Positions 37,641 through 49,568 of a stretch of 64,000 bases of DNA are shown here, in pieces. The position numbers were made by a program, and so were the translations under genes. The stretch's first letter is position 1, and every line of letters begins with the position of its first letter. Below the pieces are notes generated by a model. That model saw only the letters and a program-made list of their open reading frames with translations, had not been told where the DNA came from and made no database searches. The stretch spans positions 66,120,445 through 66,184,444 of the forward strand of contig CM046454.1 of the NCBI GenBank assembly GCA_025506515.1. Reading direction: 5' to 3'. Source of the DNA: Flaveria trinervia. Lineage: Eukaryota > Streptophyta > Magnoliopsida > Asterales > Asteraceae.

Positions 37641-38320
37641 TCGGTGACACTACCAGCACCAATTGTCTTAAAAGCTGCTTATCAACAGTGAGCTATTGGT
37701 GGTGGCGTCGGTGGCGCCTAAAGTGGTGTCGGTGGCCCCACCACCTGCATCAACCTCATTTATCACTTGTAACTTTTCAAAAGATTTTTGTTGATATGTT
37801 TTCTTGCTCAATTTATGCACATCTTAAATTATCATGGTCTGCAATCTCTTTTACGCATTTCTTCATCTCTGAATTACTGATTTACCTCCCAACTCTTTTA
37901 TATTCTTCATGCTATCAACATTTTAAAAGTAACATTATTACTCATGAATTGTTAATATGTAAAACATGGGACTTAAGCATTAAATATTGACTTTTCAGCA
38001 TACTACCAGTAACACTTTTACCAATACAACTACTATAAAAAATGACATGTAACGTGTTGTATAGTTTAGACAATTATAATAGTATATAGTTGCTATGTGC
38101 CATTAACCTTCTAGAATTAGTTTTCATATGTTAGAAATATTTTACAAAATTATCAAATATGATTGATGTCAAGGACACTTTATTTTCATTTCATTGTGGA
38201 CCACCACCCTTTGACGTGTTTCATGGTTTTGTCGACCTACACGAATGGTTATGCATGAATATGGACCCAGAAGTCAAATAAAAATTAATAGTTTTCTAAA
38301 TAATATATGAAAGTAGAGAA
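37641..38320. other. intergenic DNA
   Basis: AT-rich sequence. The 119-residue forward frame starting at 37631 has no recognisable domain, and I do not call it a gene. Confidence 0.55.
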
Positions 38321-38321
38321 A

Positions 38322-38876
38322 GTTGGATGTCTGAAATATTCGTATGGTAAAAACTACTATCCGTATCTGTATCTATATGTGCAATTTTAATAGTTGAAGT
38401 TCAGATATCCGAAATTTTGGATACAAATATAGATGGCGATTCGGGTATCCGAACTTCTCTTCTTTTTTATTTTTGCATTAATTAGATATAAATTATTATA
38501 AAAATAATATAAAAACAACACATAAAAAGATCCTTATATACACTAACAAGTCCCAACAAAAAAATGTTTGATACTAGAGAAATTAACAAAAATATATTTT
38601 TAAGTTTTCGGATAATTTAAAATACTTTGAAAATACTTTTTGTTATTTTAAATGTTATTTTAATTTTGGTTGGGACTTGTGTAGTGTATATTGGAACTTT
38701 TTTAACGTATCTTTTTATATTATTTTTATTATATCATATATCTAATTATTGAAAAAAAATAACAAAGCTAGGATATCCAAATCGCTATCCGTATCCAATA
38801 CTAAATGTTAGTTATCCGAAACTTCAAATACGGATACGGATAGTGATCTAGTATCCGAAAATTTCAGATATTTAAC
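38322..38876. mobile_element. foldback (long inverted repeat) element
   Basis: The two halves of this roughly 555 bp stretch are imperfect inverted copies. The left half has CTATCCGTATCTGTATC, GGTATCCGAAC and CTAACAAGTCCCAAC; the right half has their complements in reverse order. It has no coding capacity. A clear target duplication is not visible. It resembles foldback or MULE-type MITEs. Confidence 0.75.
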
Positions 38877-38910
38877 TTTTAACACCGTAACATGAAGGCG
38901 ACATGAATCA

Positions 38911-38911
<1 letters not shown>

Positions 38912-38973
<62 letters not shown>
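38912..38973. repeat. TA/CA microsatellite
   Basis: About 22 AT repeats followed by about 9 AC repeats, uninterrupted. Confidence 0.97.
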
Positions 38974-38983
38974 TACAAAGATA

Positions 38984-39234
38984 TGTATGAAGTGTCATTA
39001 TCTGTTGATCCTCCAAGCATTCAGACTCACACTTCAAGTGTTGTTGTTTCTAGAACTTCATATTATTCAACAAATGAAGAACAAGATCAACAAAACAGTT
39101 CATTATCCTCAAATGAAAACACTGTATTAGCAGCATCTAACTCTGTATCCACAAATGTTTTCCTGCATCCGGAGATATGAACTATGATGAATGTGATGAC
39201 TTTGATGAATGTGTAACAAAACATTTCAAATTCT
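38984..39234 (+). pseudogene. coding-like relic of unknown origin
   Basis: A plus-strand frame (YEVSLSVDPPSIQTHTSS, serine/asparagine-rich) breaks at 39178. It continues, with a frame change, into an acidic DECDDFDECVTK tail ending in a stop at 39232. Composition looks coding, but I recognise no family. It abuts the complement of a copia primer-binding site, so it may be captured host sequence within a copia element, or chance. Confidence 0.3.
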
Positions 39235-39240
39235 GATACC
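39231..39240 (-). other. primer-binding site of a third copia-type element
   Basis: On the minus strand TGGTATCAGA lies 5 nt from an LTR end (TGAATCC at 39246 on the plus strand). This marks a minus-strand LTR element whose 5' LTR lies to the right. Its interior is truncated at or before the microsatellite. Confidence 0.6.
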
Positions 39241-39245
39241 ACCTA

Positions 39246-39850
39246 TGAATCCAAGAATCACAATCAGAAATTATCAGTAGTAATTTGAATTCGAATAATG
39301 ATCGCGGAATTATCACTATTCGTTATTTGATTGATTGAATAGTAATAACAAACACAATAGAAGATACTACTGAAAAGAAGAACAATAAATTGCAATAAGT
39401 GAATGAATACGATTTGATTCAAATGTATTTCATTAAAAACATTGATTAATGATTACAAAAGATCAGACAATAATTAGTAATAATGATGTTTGCTATGATT
39501 CTGTTGATGATTTTGGTGTAATTGATGTGGCGGCTGCTAGGATTTTAATGATTGATTGATTATATAGATTGATGTATATTGTTAGGTATTTAGCTGTGTT
39601 CAAAGGTGTGAGCCCATACTTTGTATTTATAGGCTCAAGAATTTACTGCTAGGGTAACAGTAAATCTCTTGAAATTAGCAACTTTCTTATCAAGGTAAGA
39701 AAGTTACTCAAAGAATGTCATGATATGACATTCTCTGACTGAGTTAAAGTCATCCGTAGAAGTTGACTTTATGACATGACTTAGTGATTCACTTGTTGAC
39801 TTGATGTACTTGTTGAAGTACATGCAAGTGTTGCTTTTCCATAGAAGTTT
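39246..39850 (-). repeat. 5' LTR of third copia-type element, left part
   Basis: It starts TGAATCC next to the primer-binding site and is cut at 39851-39855 by gypsy copy B. It continues at 49165-49568, where it ends CTAACA. The whole LTR is about 1.0 kb. Motifs such as ATCCGTAGAAG and TTCCATAGAAG occur on both sides of the cut, supporting continuity. Confidence 0.65.
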
Positions 39851-39855
39851 TGCCA

Positions 39856-42014
39856 TGTAACACCCGGCTATTTATGTATTTTAAAGCCGACGAATGAAAA
39901 AAAGAAATAAAGTCCAAAGTCGAGGGACCAAACTCGTCAACGAGAGAAAGTTGGGGAAGTGGGAGTATTTAAAGGAGAGGACAATCCTTTACCCTCTCCC
40001 CACACCCACCAAAATCAGCCAAAGAAAGAGGAAAAGAGAGAAAGAAGAGAAAAAGGAGAAAAGTTGGTTCGGGTTGGTTCGAGTGAGCCAAAATCATCGA
40101 GAAGCGAGTCAAATAGAAGCTCTACTTGTTGTGGTCGCTTGTGTGAGTTCTAGGACCAATATTTTACTTGTTTTCAACGATTTTGGGGCTAGAACACATC
40201 TGAAATCGGGTTTTTGAGTGTGTGGATGTTTGACCTGTTTATGTATGCGTATTTTTGTATGATGCATTTAAGTCTTGATTGTGAGCTTATGTGTGCTTAA
40301 ATGGTATTGAGGTATGCATCCCTAAGGTTTAGGATGGTCGATTTGGGCTTAAAATGGGTTTCGATGAGTTGGGAGGCCGAAAACCCTCGACTGTAGTCGG
40401 GATGAACTGCATTCTGCATCAGCTAGGGCTAGGCGACCGACAGAGACAGAATGGAGGCCATACGGGCGAATAGGGTGCGATTGGGATCCATTCGCATGAT
40501 TGAAGGTCCATTCGCATGATTCAAAGGCCAGTCGCATGGAGGTCATGCGACTGAAGGTCCAGTCGCATAAGTGTTCATCTGTATTAGTCCCATTCGCTTG
40601 AGGTCCATCCGCATTAGTCCATTCGCACAATTGGGTGTTCATTTGCATGAGTGTCCATCCGCATTGGTTCATTCACATGATGTTCGGTCGCATGGAGGCC
40701 ATGCGACTGAAGGGTGTCCATATGCCTGAATAGGGCTGTAGCACCCGAGGAAAGTGTAGTTGGACTTCTGACTTTCGGGGAAAAGTGCAGATGTAAGTTT
40801 TGACGTAAAGGTTCCCGTAAGTTTAGGTAAGATAACGATTGAGGCCTTAGAGAGCATGTTGGGCACGGTGATGATGTTGCATGATTATGCATGCTATGTA
40901 TGTATGATGTTGCCCTGTATGATGTTGATGCATGTGTATGTTATGTTCCTTGTTATGATGTATGTTATCTTTCGTATGGCTTTACGTTGAATATTAATGA
41001 ATGAAATGAAGTATTATGTAACATAAAGTGAAAGATAAAGAAAAGAGGAGCATGAAGTAAGAATACATGCATTAATGAGTAATGAAAGTAAGGAAGTCTT
41101 GCAAGCATAGTATGCACATCGGGGTCTTTCCTGGTGATTGACCATTTGTATAGAACAATTGCTGCATACCTTAGGTACTGTGACCACGAGCTGCGATGCA
41201 TCGTTATAGAAGGTCTGTGATAGGCCTAGGTCTAGAACCATGAATAGAAAGGTATTGCATATGGCAATGGTACACCTATACTCATACCTTAGGTACTGTG
41301 ACCACGAGGTGCGATGCACCGTTATAGAAGGTCTATGAAAGGCCTAGATCCAGAACCATAAACAGAAAGGTATTGCATAGTACAACTAATCTTACCTTCA
41401 ATGTTGTGGCCATGAGGTGCGGTGCACCGTTATAGAAGGTCTATGATAGGCCTAGGTCCAGTACCATGAACAAAATGGTAAAGTTTATGGTTTGATGGAA
41501 AGGAAAAGATGTAACGATGAAGGAAAGTGAATGTAAATGGCGTACGATGAATGAACGAAAGTTAATCAACGAATGAAAGTAAGAATGTATGAAAGAATGA
41601 AAGTTAACGTATAGATCAAGGAAGATAATACTGATATTATCTATGTGTACGTACGATGTATGATCGCATGAAAGTAAAGTATGGTTTTAACAAGAGAAAA
41701 GTATGTTTTATTTATAAAACTAGAACTCACTTAGCAACTGACTTTGATGTGTTTCCAGTTGGCAGGTAATGGTTGCTGAGAATGGCACGGGTGGCTACTC
41801 GGCTCTTTTGGGATGACATCACGCTTTTGTGATGTAATGCAACAATGTATTTTATAACTTATTAATGATGTATTATTTTGCAAAAGCTACTATATTGAAA
41901 TGAAATGTTATTTTTAAATGTTTCCGCTATGATGCTTTATGAAACCCAATGTAATTATATAGTTTATGTGCGATGAGAACCCGACTGTAAGCGTCCCGTG
42001 AACGGGGCCTTAGA
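39856..42014 (+). repeat. 5' LTR of gypsy copy B
   Basis: 2,159 bp, starting TGTAACACCC and ending GGGGCCTTAGA, with the terminal CA changed to GA. A TATA-like TATTTAAA lies at about 39965-39972. Downstream of it, 40430-40730 holds the CATTCGCAT/GTCGCATG/CGACTGA cluster, including a hairpin with perfect 10 bp arms (CAGTCGCATG..CATGCGACTG, 40529-40553). A CAG|GTAATG donor-like site at 41765/41766 is conserved in the LTRs of copies A and B. The frames on both strands are artefacts. Confidence 0.93.
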
Positions 42015-42017
42015 AGT

Positions 42018-42030
42018 TGGTATCAGAGCC
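42018..42030 (+). other. primer-binding site, copy B
   Basis: TGGTATCAGAGCC, 3 nt after the LTR, is a perfect match to the usual initiator-Met primer-binding site. Confidence 0.95.
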
Positions 42031-42360
42031 AAAGTTTAAGTGAGATGGATGAATTTCAAAATAAACCATAACTTAAATGAGAATGGGACGGAAAGGGAAT
42101 GGATGCCAATCTGAGTAGCTGCGTGCCATCAGGTATTTTCGTAAAGTTAACCGGTATTATGTGTGCACGTGATGTGTTATGTGTTGTTGTGGATTTAAAT
42201 ACTGATGTAGTCAGGATAGGAAATGCTCGGGGTGTGAAGAGTAAAGTAAGTAGCTAATCACAACTGGCCACTATAATTAGGGACTTACTATACTTGACAT
42301 AAACTGAGTTGTTCCCTTGAATAACCGTATTGGTGTTTGAATCTTTCAGTGTGCGTGTGA

Positions 42361-43620
42361 ATGGCCGGTGGTAGATCTTCGAAAGCCTCTCGTGGAGGTG
42401 GTCATGATGGGCTTGGTGCTGAGCCGCGACCCAAGAGAGGAAGAACCAGAATGGAAAAGGTGGTTCCTAAAGAACCAGAGACCCCTCATCCGGAGGGTGG
42501 TGACGAGAGCGCCAATCTAAGAGCCTCAGTGAAGGAGGATATTGTTGAAGAAGTTCATCAAGTCATGCAGACGATCTTACCGTCTGTAGTGACTGAAGTT
42601 ATCAAGGCTATACGAGAAGGGGAAAGAAAGGAGAGAAACAGGTCCTCGGGAGGACGGGAACAACCTGAGCCAGAAACGGTTCCCTCTGATGATGAGGAAG
42701 AGGATGAAGAAGAGCCTACGCTGGAGGCGGCACGAGGCTGTAACTACGGGGCGTTGATGAGATGCAAGCCCCCAACTTTTGATGGAAACGACACTGTTGC
42801 TGCTGCTCACCGGTGGGTGAGGGAGATGGAGGCTGTTCTTGATATCAGCGAGTGCCAGAAGGACCAGAAGATGAAGTTCGCTGCCCACTCTTTTGTGGAC
42901 TCGGCTCTATGCTAGTGGGACAATATAGCCCAAGCCGAGGGTAGCACGGCCATTAGGAGAATGAGATGGTCGAAGTTGAAGAAGTTGGTGATCAAGGAGT
43001 TCTGTCCTCATAGGGAGATGGATAAAGTTGAGAGAGAATTCCTGCAACTGGAGGCGGGAACCATGACACACCAACAGTACACCAAATTCAACGAGATGGC
43101 ATGTTTGGTGCCAGATCAGGTGACACCTCTGTCTCGAAACATCAAGAGGTATATTCAGAGTTTGCCAGCGGATATTCGCAGGCACATGATCGCTACCTGG
43201 CCGAGTACGTTTAGGTCGGCGGTGGATCTGGCGGGGAGACTGTATGATGAGAGAACGGTGGTGGTGACTGGAGGTAGCAAAAAGGGTGGTGGTGATCGGA
43301 ACTGGCATGTGAAGAGGTTTGGTCGAGGTGATGCCTCGACGGGTAACAAGAAGGCACGGGTGGACGACCGCCGTGTGGTCGCATCGGGAACTGGTATAAA
43401 GAAGTGTGGTAGGTGTGGGAGAGAACATAGCGGGGAATGTAGGCTGGGGTTGAATATGTGCTTCAAATGTGGGAAACCGGGGCATATAGCCAAGGAATGT
43501 CGTACGGTACGGTGCTTTAATTGTGGCATGGAGGGCCACGTGAGTAGGGATTGTAAGAAGCCGAGGGCTGAGAGTTCCGGGGTGAAGAAGACGAGGAATG
43601 AAGGATCGAGAGCGAGTGCC
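42361..43620 (+). pseudogene. gag: gag of gypsy copy B
   Basis: The start ATG at 42361 (MAGGRSS) lies 12 nt after a good splice-acceptor-like TTTCAG. Order: basic N-terminus, acidic linker, retrotransposon gag core (42730-43200). Then comes a nucleocapsid with a C-rich CGRCGREHSGEC motif and two CCHC zinc knuckles (CFKCGKPGHIAKEC and CFNCGMEGHVSRDC, 43460-43560). One in-frame stop at 42913-42915 replaces the first Trp of the pair seen in copy A; otherwise the frame is open through to protease. This is the nucleic-acid-binding structural protein of the particle. Confidence 0.9.
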
Positions 43621-46600
43621 AGGGCATTCACCATGATGCAGGAGGAGGCTAGGACGGACCCTAACGTTGTGTCCGGTATGTTTCTAGTGAACCAAACTTT
43701 AGCTTCTGTATTATTTGAGTTGGGTGCCAGTAAAATTTTTATTTCCACTGCTTTCTATGCTAAGCTGTCTGTTAGTAGTAGACGTGTTAATGTGCTCTTC
43801 GATGTAAAAACTACCATAGGTAAGTCTACCAGGATCTCTGAGATGATAGAGAACTGTGATGTGGAACTTGAGGGTCATAAGTTTCCTGTTAGACCGTTTG
43901 TGATGACCTTTATGTGGTTTTGATTTGGTTCTTATGATGGATTGGTTGGCGGACTTCGAGGCGAACATTGTGTGTTGCAAGAAGATGATTCATTTGACGG
44001 CGCCTGATGGGAGTTTGGAAACTGTTTATGGGGATCGGGTCACGATGATCCCGAAGGTAATCTTAATGGTGGTGGCGGGAAAGTGTATGAAGCATGGATA
44101 TAGTGCATATTTGGCCTACGTAAAGGATGTGGATACACCAACACCACAACTATCTGATGTACCGGTTGTGTGTGACTTTCCGGACTTGTTCCCAGAGGAC
44201 TTACCAGGAGTGCCACCTGACAGAAAGATTGAGTTTCAGATTGATCTCATACCGGGTGCCCAACCTATTGCCAAGGCACGGTATCGGTTGGCTCCGACTG
44301 AGATGAAGGAGTTGATGGAGCAGTTGCAAGAGATTCTGGATAAGGGGTTCATCAGACCGAGTATCTCTCCTTGGGGGTGCTCCGGTCCTGTTTGTGAAGA
44401 AGAAAGACGGTAGCTTGAGGATATACATTGACTACCGTGATTTGAACAAGCTGACGGTGAAGAACCGATACCCCTTACCAAGAATAGATGATTTGTTCGA
44501 TCAACTTCAAGGTGCCAGTTGGTTTTCAAGGATAAATCTTCGATCTGGTTACCATCAGTTGAAGGTGAAGGAGCACGATATCCCTAAAACAGCTTTTCGC
44601 ACGTGCTATGGTCACTACGAGTTTCTTGTCATGTCTTTTGGTTTGACCAATGCGCCAGCTGCTTTTATGGATCTGATGAATTGGGTGTGTCGCCGATGTT
44701 GGATAAATCAGTGATTGTGTTTATTGATGATATCCTGATTTATTCGAAGAGCGAGATTAAACAAACCAGTCACATTCGGGAGGTTCTGGAGACGTTGAGA
44801 AAGGAGAAGTTGTACGCCAAGTTCTCCAAGTGTGCATTTTGGTTGCGCGAAGTTCAGTTCTTGGGTCATATGGTGAATCCTGACGGGATTATGGTGGACC
44901 CGGCTAAGGTGGGCGCAGTGATGCAATGGAAGTCTCCTAAGACGCCATCCGAGATTCGTAGCTTCTTGGGTTTGGCGGGCTACTACAGGAGATTCATCTA
45001 AGATTTTTCTAAGATTGCTTCTCCACCGACTAAGTTGACCCGGAAGGATGTGAAGTTTGTATGGGGTCAAGCTCAAGAGAAGGCATTCGAAGAATTGAAG
45101 GCGAGATTGACTCAAGCTCCTGTTCTTCATTACCCGATGGAAGCGAAGACCTGGTGGTTTATTCTGATGCTTCCTATTCCGGGTTGGGTTATGTATTAAT
45201 GCAAAGAGGAAAGGTTATAGGTTATGCACCACGACAGTTGAAGGTTCATAAGGTCAATTATCCTACTCATGACTTGGAGCTAGCAGCCGTGGTCTTTGCG
45301 TTAAAGATTTGGAGGCACTATCTCTACGAGACAAAGTGCACCATATTTACTGACCACAAGAGCTTGAAGTACTTCTTTGAGCAAAAATATCTGAACATGA
45401 GGCAGAGGAGATGGTTAGAACTCATCAAGGATTATGATTGTGAGATCCACTACCATCCGGGCAAGGCCGATGTGGTGGCTGATGCCCTTAGTCGAAAAGA
45501 GAGGCCCGAGCTGATTCGGGTGAAAGCATATCAACTGATCATGGCCTCTAATGTAATGAAGCAAGTCAAAGAGTTTCCAGATGAGGCACTAAAAGAAGAA
45601 CATCTTAACTCTGAAAGAATGAGAGATCTGGTTGGGGAATTGGGTGAAAACACACTCGGTGTTAGAACCCGATTCGGTCGTGTGTGGATTCCTCGTTTTG
45701 GGGATCTATGGGTGAAGATAATGGATGAAGCTCACAAGACTCGATACTCCATTCATCCAGGTGCCACGAAAATGTACCAAGATATGAAGAAAGATTACTG
45801 GTGGCCGGGTATAAAGCGCGATGTAGTGCAGTATGTGAGTAAGTGCCTTACTTGTTTACAGGTGAAGGCCGAGCATCAAAAGCCGTATGGGAAGATCCAA
45901 CCTTTGGATATACCGGAATGAAAGTGGGAGCACATCACCATGGACTTCATTACGAAGCTGCCGCGTACCCCGAAAGGGTACGATGTCATATGGGTGATAA
46001 TTGACCGTTTGACGAAGAGTGCTCACTTCCTTCCAATCCGCGAGACATATTCATCTGAGAGGTTGGATGATCTATTCATCAAGGAAATTGTAACTCGTCA
46101 CGGTGTGCTGGTGTCTATTGTGTCTGATCGCGACACCCGGTTTACATCTAAATTTTGGAAGAAATTCCACGATGCTATGGGGACGAGGTTACATATTAGC
46201 ACGGCTTATCATCCCCAAACTGATGATCAATCATAAAGGACCATTTAGACAGTGGAAGACATGCTTCAGGCATGTGTGATTGATTTCGGGGGGAGTTGGG
46301 ATGACCACCTACCGTTAGCCGAATTCTCATACAACAACAGCTACCATGCCAGCATTGGTATGCCACCATATGAGATACTATACGGTAGGAGATGCAGAAC
46401 ACCCGTTTGTTGGGGTGATATTGGTCAGAAGGAATTGGGGAGCATAAAGGTAATCGAGGCTACGACTGAGAAGCTTGAGAAGATTAAAGCCTTTATGAAG
46501 GCAACCAAAGATAGACAGAAGTCATATGCTGATAAAAGAGGCAGGTCGATTGAGTTCCAGGTGGGTGACCGGGTTATGCTGAAGGTCTCACCTGGAAGGG

Positions 46601-46967
46601 TATCATTTGTTTTCGAAAGCAAGGAAATTGAGCCCAAGGTATATAGGCCCTTTCCGAATCATGCTCGAGTAGGAGAGGTGGCCTCTAGACTGGAGTTACT
46701 AGAAGATTTGAGTAGAATTCACCCGACATTCCATGTATCTCATCTAAGAAAGTGCTTAGCCGATGAAGACATGATTGTTCCACTGGAGGATGAACGGCTC
46801 AATTATGTGAAGCAACCAGTGGCAATCATAGATTGAAAATAGAAGAGGTTGAGAATAAAGTGGTTCATCTTGTGCGTGTACAGTGGAAGCACAGAAAAGG
46901 ATCCGAGTCAACGTGGGAGACTGAGGAAGAAATGAGACAACATTATCCACGTTTGTTCGAAGAATAA
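43621..46967 (+). pseudogene. pol: pol of gypsy copy B: protease, reverse transcriptase, RNase H, integrase, chromodomain
   Basis: The protease segment near 43715 reads FELGAS, where FDSGA is usual, so the catalytic Asp is lost. Reverse transcriptase (about 44250-45000) has YRDLNKLT, YGHYEFLVMSFGLTNAP and the active-site FIDDILIYS. RNase H (45130-45500) has VYSDAS and ADALSR. The integrase zinc region with CLTCLQVKAEHQ is near 45800-45900. The core has MDFITKLP and SDRDTRFTSKFW, then YHPQT, HPTFHVSHL and a chromodomain-like end at the stop 46965-46967. Breaks: frameshifts near 43918, 44380, 44690 and 45150, and stops at 44999, 45919, 46234, 46246 and 46834. Confidence 0.93.
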
Positions 46968-46990
46968 CAGGTTTCGGGGACGAAACCTAT

Positions 46991-47006
46991 TTAAGGGGGG
47001 TGGACT
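46991..47006 (+). other. polypurine tract, copy B
   Basis: TTAAGGGGGGTGGACT directly precedes the 3' LTR; the purine run is the expected plus-strand primer. Confidence 0.85.
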
Positions 47007-49164
47007 TGTAACACCCGGCTATTTATGTATTTTGAAGCCGAACGAATGAAGAAAAAGAAATAAAGTCCAAATTCGAGGGACCAAACTCGCCAACGAGAAA
47101 TAGTTGGGGAAGTGGGAGTATTTAAGGGAGAGGGCAATCCTTTACCCTCTCCCCACACCCACCAAAATCAGCCAAAGAAAGAGCAAAAGAGAGAAAGAAG
47201 AGAAAAAGGAGAAAGTTGGTTCGGGTTGGTTCGAGTGAACCAAAATCATCGAGAAGCGAGTCAAATTGAAGCTCTACTCGTTGTGGTCACTTGTGTGAGT
47301 TCTAGGACCCCTCTTTTACTTGTTTTCAATGATTTTGGGGCTGGAACACATCTGAAATCAGGTTTTTGAGTGTGTGCATGTTTGACTCGTTTGTGTATGT
47401 GTATGTGTGTATGATGCATTTGAGTCTTGATTGTGAGCTTATGTGTGCTTGAATGGTGTTGAGATATGCATCCCTACGATTTAGGATGGTCGATTTGGGC
47501 TTAGAATGGGTTTAGATGAGTTGGGAGGCCGAAAACTCTCGGCTGCAGTCGGGATGAACTGCATTCTGCATCAGCTAGGGCTAGGCGACCGACTAGAGAC
47601 CGAATGGAGGCCATACGGCCGAATAGGGTGCGATTGGGATCCATTCTCACGATTGAAGTTCCATTCGCATGATTGAAAGGTCAGTCGCATGGAGGTCATG
47701 CGATTGAAGGTCTAGTCACATAAGTGTTCATCTGCATTAGTCCCATTCGCATGAGGTCCATCCGCATTAGTCCATTCGCACGATTGGGTGTTCATTCGCT
47801 TGAGTGTTCATCAACATTGGTTCATTCGCATGATGTTCGATCGCATGGAGGCTGTGCGACTGAAGGGTGTCCAAACGCCTGAATAGGGTTGTTGCACCCG
47901 AGGAAAGTGTAGTTGGACTTCTGACTTTCGGAGAAAAGTGTAGATGTAAGTTTTGGCATAAAGGTTCCTGTAAGTTCAAGTAAGATGACGATTGAGGCCT
48001 TAGAGAGCATTTTGGGCATGGTGATGATGTTGCATGATTATGCATGTTATGTATGTATGATGTTGATGCCTGTGTATGTTATGTTCCTTGTTATGATGTA
48101 TGTTTATCTTCCTATGGCTTTACGTTGAATGTTAATGAATGAAATGAAGTATTATGTAACGTAAAGTGAACGATAAAAAAAAGAGGAATATGAAGTAAGA
48201 ATGCATGCATTAATGAGTAATGAAAGTAAAGAAAGTCTTGCAAGCATAGTATGCACATCGGGGTCTTTCTTGGTGATTGACCATTTGTATAGAACTATTG
48301 TTGTGTACCTTAGGTACTATGACCACGAGGTGCGATGTACCGTTATAGAAGGTCTATGATAGGCCTAGGTCCAGAACCATGAACAGAAAGGTATTGCATA
48401 TGGCAATCGTACACCTATACTCATACCTTAGGTACTGTGACCACGAGGTGCGATGTACCGTTATAGAAGGTCTATGAAATGCCTAGGTCTAGAACCATGA
48501 ACAAAAAGGGATTGCATAGTACACCTAATCTTTACCTTAGGTGTTGTGGCCATGAGGTGCGGTGCACGGTTATAGAAGGTCTATGATAGGCCTAGGTCCA
48601 GTCCCATGACAAAAGGGTAAAGTTTATGGTTTGATGGAAAGGAAAAGATGTAACGATGAAGGAAAGTGAATGTAAATGACGTACGATGAATGAACGAAAG
48701 TTAATGAACGAATGAAAGTAAGAATGTATGAAAGAATGAAAATTAACGTATAGATAAAGGAAGATAATAATGATATTATCTATGTGTACGTACGATGTAT
48801 GATCGCATGAAAGTAAAGTATGGTTTTAACAAGAGAAAAGTATGTTTTATTTATAAAACTAGAACTCACTCAGCAACGCTGACTTTGATGTGTTTCCAGT
48901 TGGCAGGTAATGGTTGCTGAGATGGCACGGGCGGCTACTCGACTCTTTTGGGATGGCATCCATTTATATAACGCTTTTGTGATGTAATGCAATAATGTAT
49001 TTTGTAACTGATTAACGATGTATTATTTTGCAAAAGCTGCTATATTGAAATGAAATGTTATTTTTAAATGTTTACGTTGCGATGCTTTATGAAACCCAAT
49101 GTAATTATATGTTTTATGTGCGATGAGAACCCGACTGTAAGCGTCCTGGGAACGGGACCTTACA
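47007..49164 (+). repeat. 3' LTR of gypsy copy B
   Basis: 2,158 bp, starting TGTAACACCC and ending GGGACCTTACA. It aligns with 39856-42014 throughout, including the TATA-like box (about 47119), the CATTCGCAT-type cluster (47590-47880) and three internal repeats of a GTACTATGACCACGAGGTGC-like unit at 48305-48600. Confidence 0.93.
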
Positions 49165-49568
49165 TGCCATTTTTAGAAACTTTGTCTTCCGCAGAAACTT
49201 TGATATACTTCATTTGATTGCAACTTGTTCATCCGAAGATCTTTAGTCTTTCAACAGACCATTGACTTCATTTGCACAGAAGTGTTCTTCCGTAGAAGAT
49301 CCTCGAATGCACTTTGTGAAAGAAGATTATCTACAAAAGAAAATAAATGTTCATCCGTAGATATTTCTTACACTTAGTCAAATTTTAATAAAATTTGACT
49401 AATCATGATGTTGATCCTGTAATCACATATATAAATCAACACAGTTATGGGTTAACCTATATATAATGCATACACAATAATAATTCCTCACAAGAAATTA
49501 TTACAAAAGATTGATTAAAATGCTAAATCTATACATAAGATCAAGACCTATTATTCCTAGATCTAACA
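49165..49568 (-). repeat. 5' LTR of third copia-type element, right part
   Basis: A continuation of 39246-39855 after the TGCCA duplication. On the minus strand this end starts TGTTAGATC. A TATA-like TATATATAGG lies at about 49451-49460 on that strand. A perfect 14 bp-class inverted repeat around GTCAAATTTTA/TAAAATTTGAC is at 49378-49402. Confidence 0.6.

Larger units (their letters stand above)
39856..49164 (+). mobile_element. Ty3/gypsy copy B, structurally complete (chromovirus, Tekay/Del-like)
   Basis: A 9,309 bp element bounded by TGCCA duplications (39851-39855, 49165-49169), with 2.16 kb LTRs, initiator-Met primer-binding site, gag, protease, reverse transcriptase, RNase H, integrase, a chromodomain-like tail and a polypurine tract. 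It belongs to the same family as copy A. The tail motif (VQWKHRKGSESTWE at about 46877-46918) resembles the chromodomain of Tekay/Del chromoviruses. Stops and frameshifts make it non-autonomous. The LTRs differ at many positions, so it is not a recent insertion. Confidence 0.93.

Noticed and set aside
37631..37990. 119-residue forward frame with a tryptophan/arginine-rich start
   Set aside because: No domain, and it abuts the decayed gypsy gag; composition changes abruptly to AT-rich non-coding text.
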